A stretch of 9,582 bases of DNA, from positions 10,995 through 20,576 of the forward strand of contig DFQW01000128.1 of NCBI GenBank assembly GCA_002377985.1. The letters run 5' to 3'. Position 1 is the first letter of the stretch, and every line of letters begins with the position of its first letter. Under the pieces are notes generated by a model that saw only the letters and a list, made by a program, of their open reading frames with translations, did no database searches and had not been told where the DNA came from. The position numbers and the translations under genes are program-made. This document shows, piece after piece, positions 8,609 through 9,582 of the stretch. The stretch comes from Halieaceae bacterium UBA3479 (GTDB lineage: Bacteria; Pseudomonadota; Gammaproteobacteria; Pseudomonadales; Halieaceae).

Positions 8609-8731
8609 AGCGCACTCCATGGTGACTCTCGGGGTTGCAACTGCGACCAAAGGTACCGAATAACCGATCAGCCGCGGTCTGCATGTTGGCTTTCGACGTA
8701 TGATAGGGGATCGGTACATTCAGGACTAGCA
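8609..8731. promoter_or_regulatory. Divergent pyrE/crc control region
   Basis: These 123 bases must carry the promoters for both pyrE (minus) and the crc homologue (plus). TATGAT at 8699-8704 is a good -10 match for crc on plus, and the overlapping TATCAT (8700-8705 read on minus) is one for pyrE, so the two could compete. Neither has a convincing -35 at 16-18 bases. Confidence 0.3.
8615..8618 (-). promoter_or_regulatory. Ribosome-binding site fixing the pyrE GTG start
   Basis: GGAG on the minus strand lies six bases before the GTG at 8608. It is inside the reading that a longer start would translate, so it supports the short form. Confidence 0.6.
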
Positions 8732-9493
8732 ATGAGGGTCATCAGTCTCGTCACGGAAGGCATTGAGCGTGCGGCTGAGGCGGGCTGTCTGGAATGGCTA
8801 TTTGCTCAGGACGCCGACATTATCTGCCTTCAGGATACGCGATGCGCCGAGCACACGCTTAAGGGCGACGCATTTTTTCCGGACGGTTATCACCCCTACT
8901 TTCTTGACCATTATGACAACCCTCGTCGCAACGGTGTCGCCATTTACTGCCGTACATTGCCAAAGGCGATTATCTGGGGCCTGGGGTTTGGCGACTTTGA
9001 CGCCCAAGGCCTCTACATTCAAGCTGACTATGAGCAAGTGAGTGTCGGCTCGGTGTTGGTCCCCAGTGGCAGAGCAGACCCGCAAGCGATGGAGACCAAG
9101 CTGCACTTTTTGTCACAGCTGAGCGGTCATCTGGCAAAAGTCCGTAACAAGCGCAGAGGCTATATTTTGTGCGGTGGCTGGGAGTTGATGGCCTATCATG
9201 CCGATGCCGAGGACGCGGGAAACAGCACCTCACTCCCGGGCTTGTCCGCAACGGAGCGAGGATGGTTGTTAGACCTTTACGATTCCGGATACACGGATGC
9301 ATTTAAGGTCATAGACAGTGAGCCCGGTGCCTACACGTGGTGGCCAGACGGCGACGAGGCAGGCGGGCTGAGAGCAGACACACAGATCATTTCCGACTTG
9401 CTCGTCGATCGTGTCAGTGCGGTCAAAATCTACGACGAAGAGGCCTTTTCACACCATGCGCCGGTGGTCATTGATTACGATATCCCTCTCTAA
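8732..9493 (+). CDS. crc: Crc-like protein (exonuclease III fold, active site degenerate)
   Basis: The 253-residue protein has the endonuclease/exonuclease/phosphatase fold and resembles Pseudomonas Crc, which assists Hfq in catabolite-repression control of mRNA translation and is not a nuclease. Shared features are the MRVIS start, ADIICLQDTR (28-37), the PKAIIWGLGF strand (77-86), a basic NKRRGYILCG patch (139-148) and the SHHAPVVIDYD end (240-250). Compared with E. coli exonuclease III, the metal and catalytic residues are mostly gone. Asn7 is Val7, the GDMN motif is GGWE (148-151), and the Asp before the final His is His241. Glu34 is Asp35, and Asp216 may match Asp229. Catalysis is therefore unlikely. 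AGGA six bases before ATG 8732 supports the start. It is divergent from pyrE, as in Pseudomonas. Whether it partners Hfq here is inferred. Confidence 0.82.
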   Translation: MRVISLVTEGIERAAEAGCLEWLFAQDADIICLQDTRCAEHTLKGDAFFPDGYHPYFLDHYDNPRRNGVAIYCRTLPKAIIWGLGFGDFDAQGLYIQADYEQVSVGSVLVPSGRADPQAMETKLHFLSQLSGHLAKVRNKRRGYILCGGWELMAYHADAEDAGNSTSLPGLSATERGWLLDLYDSGYTDAFKVIDSEPGAYTWWPDGDEAGGLRADTQIISDLLVDRVSAVKIYDEEAFSHHAPVVIDYDIPL

Positions 9494-9582
9494 CCCTCGC
9501 TGAGCGCTTCACGCTGTGCGGTCGTAATATCCGATCCGGCCGAGACCGCCAGATCCACCAAGCGAGTGCAATTACCTCATGG
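9490..9582 (-). pseudogene. rph: Probable 3' end of rph (RNase PH) with an apparent frameshift; cut by window edge
   Basis: RNase PH trims tRNA 3' ends by phosphorolysis. Only the last ~30 codons fall inside the window. On minus, one frame ends LVDLAVSAGSDITTAQREAL then SEG and a TAG at 9490-9492, resembling the E. coli RNase PH tail (HEELL..LLALARGGIES...TQKAAL). That frame is closed by TGA at 9577-9579. A neighbouring frame reads HEVIAL over 9564-9581, as expected for the residues just before. One missing base between about 9561 and 9578 would restore a continuous tail. The stop overlaps the crc stop. Context supports the call, since rph follows pyrE in E. coli and lies near crc in Pseudomonas. 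Alternatives are a base-call error, or chance resemblance in 90 bases. Confidence 0.42.

Noticed and set aside
8609..8719. Longer PyrE (255 residues) starting at 8719
   Set aside because: The extra 37 residues match nothing in the family and span the divergent control region. A GTG at 8608 with an ideal ribosome-binding site fits the known N-terminus.

Overview
The window is ordinary chromosomal, housekeeping-dense DNA from a gammaproteobacterium. Codon-third G/C is moderately high, and almost every gene has a recognisable single-copy counterpart in E. coli or Pseudomonas. SlmA and a Crc-type protein in one cluster, with argB beside coaBC, suggest a marine Cellvibrionales/Halieaceae-like or other Pseudomonas-related lineage. 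That placement is an inference from gene content, not a search result. I see no mobile element, CRISPR array, tRNA or rRNA, and no convincing novel multi-gene system.

Left block (1-2869). A minus-strand ftsY-ftsE-ftsX operon (SRP receptor plus the divisome ABC complex; ftsX runs off the left edge) is divergent from rsmD (16S rRNA m2G966 methyltransferase) on the plus strand. This is a classic gammaproteobacterial arrangement.

Middle block (2870-4991). coaD on plus converges on mutM, and rpmB-rpmG-mutM lie on minus. rpmB has a strong sigma70-type promoter, and a clear intrinsic terminator sits between rpmG and mutM. An 82-base gap before coaD holds a compact tandem palindromic repeat that looks like an operator.

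Right block (4992-9582). coaBC, argB and slmA are on plus and converge on pyrE (minus). A crc-like gene diverges from pyrE. The last ~90 bases look like the 3' end of rph on minus, apparently frameshifted. From coaD to rph the order closely follows the E. coli order coaD / mutM-rpmG-rpmB / coaBC-dut-slmA / pyrE-rph. The differences are that argB stands where dut is expected, radC is absent, and crc is inserted between pyrE and rph.

Functional themes are coenzyme A synthesis (CoaD and CoaBC), division and membrane targeting (FtsY, FtsEX, SlmA), ribosome parts and modification (L28, L33, RsmD), repair of oxidised bases (MutM), and arginine and pyrimidine synthesis (ArgB, PyrE). The points most worth a second look are the coaD upstream repeat, the heavily degenerate active site of the Crc homologue, the apparent rph frameshift at the right edge, and the missing dut.
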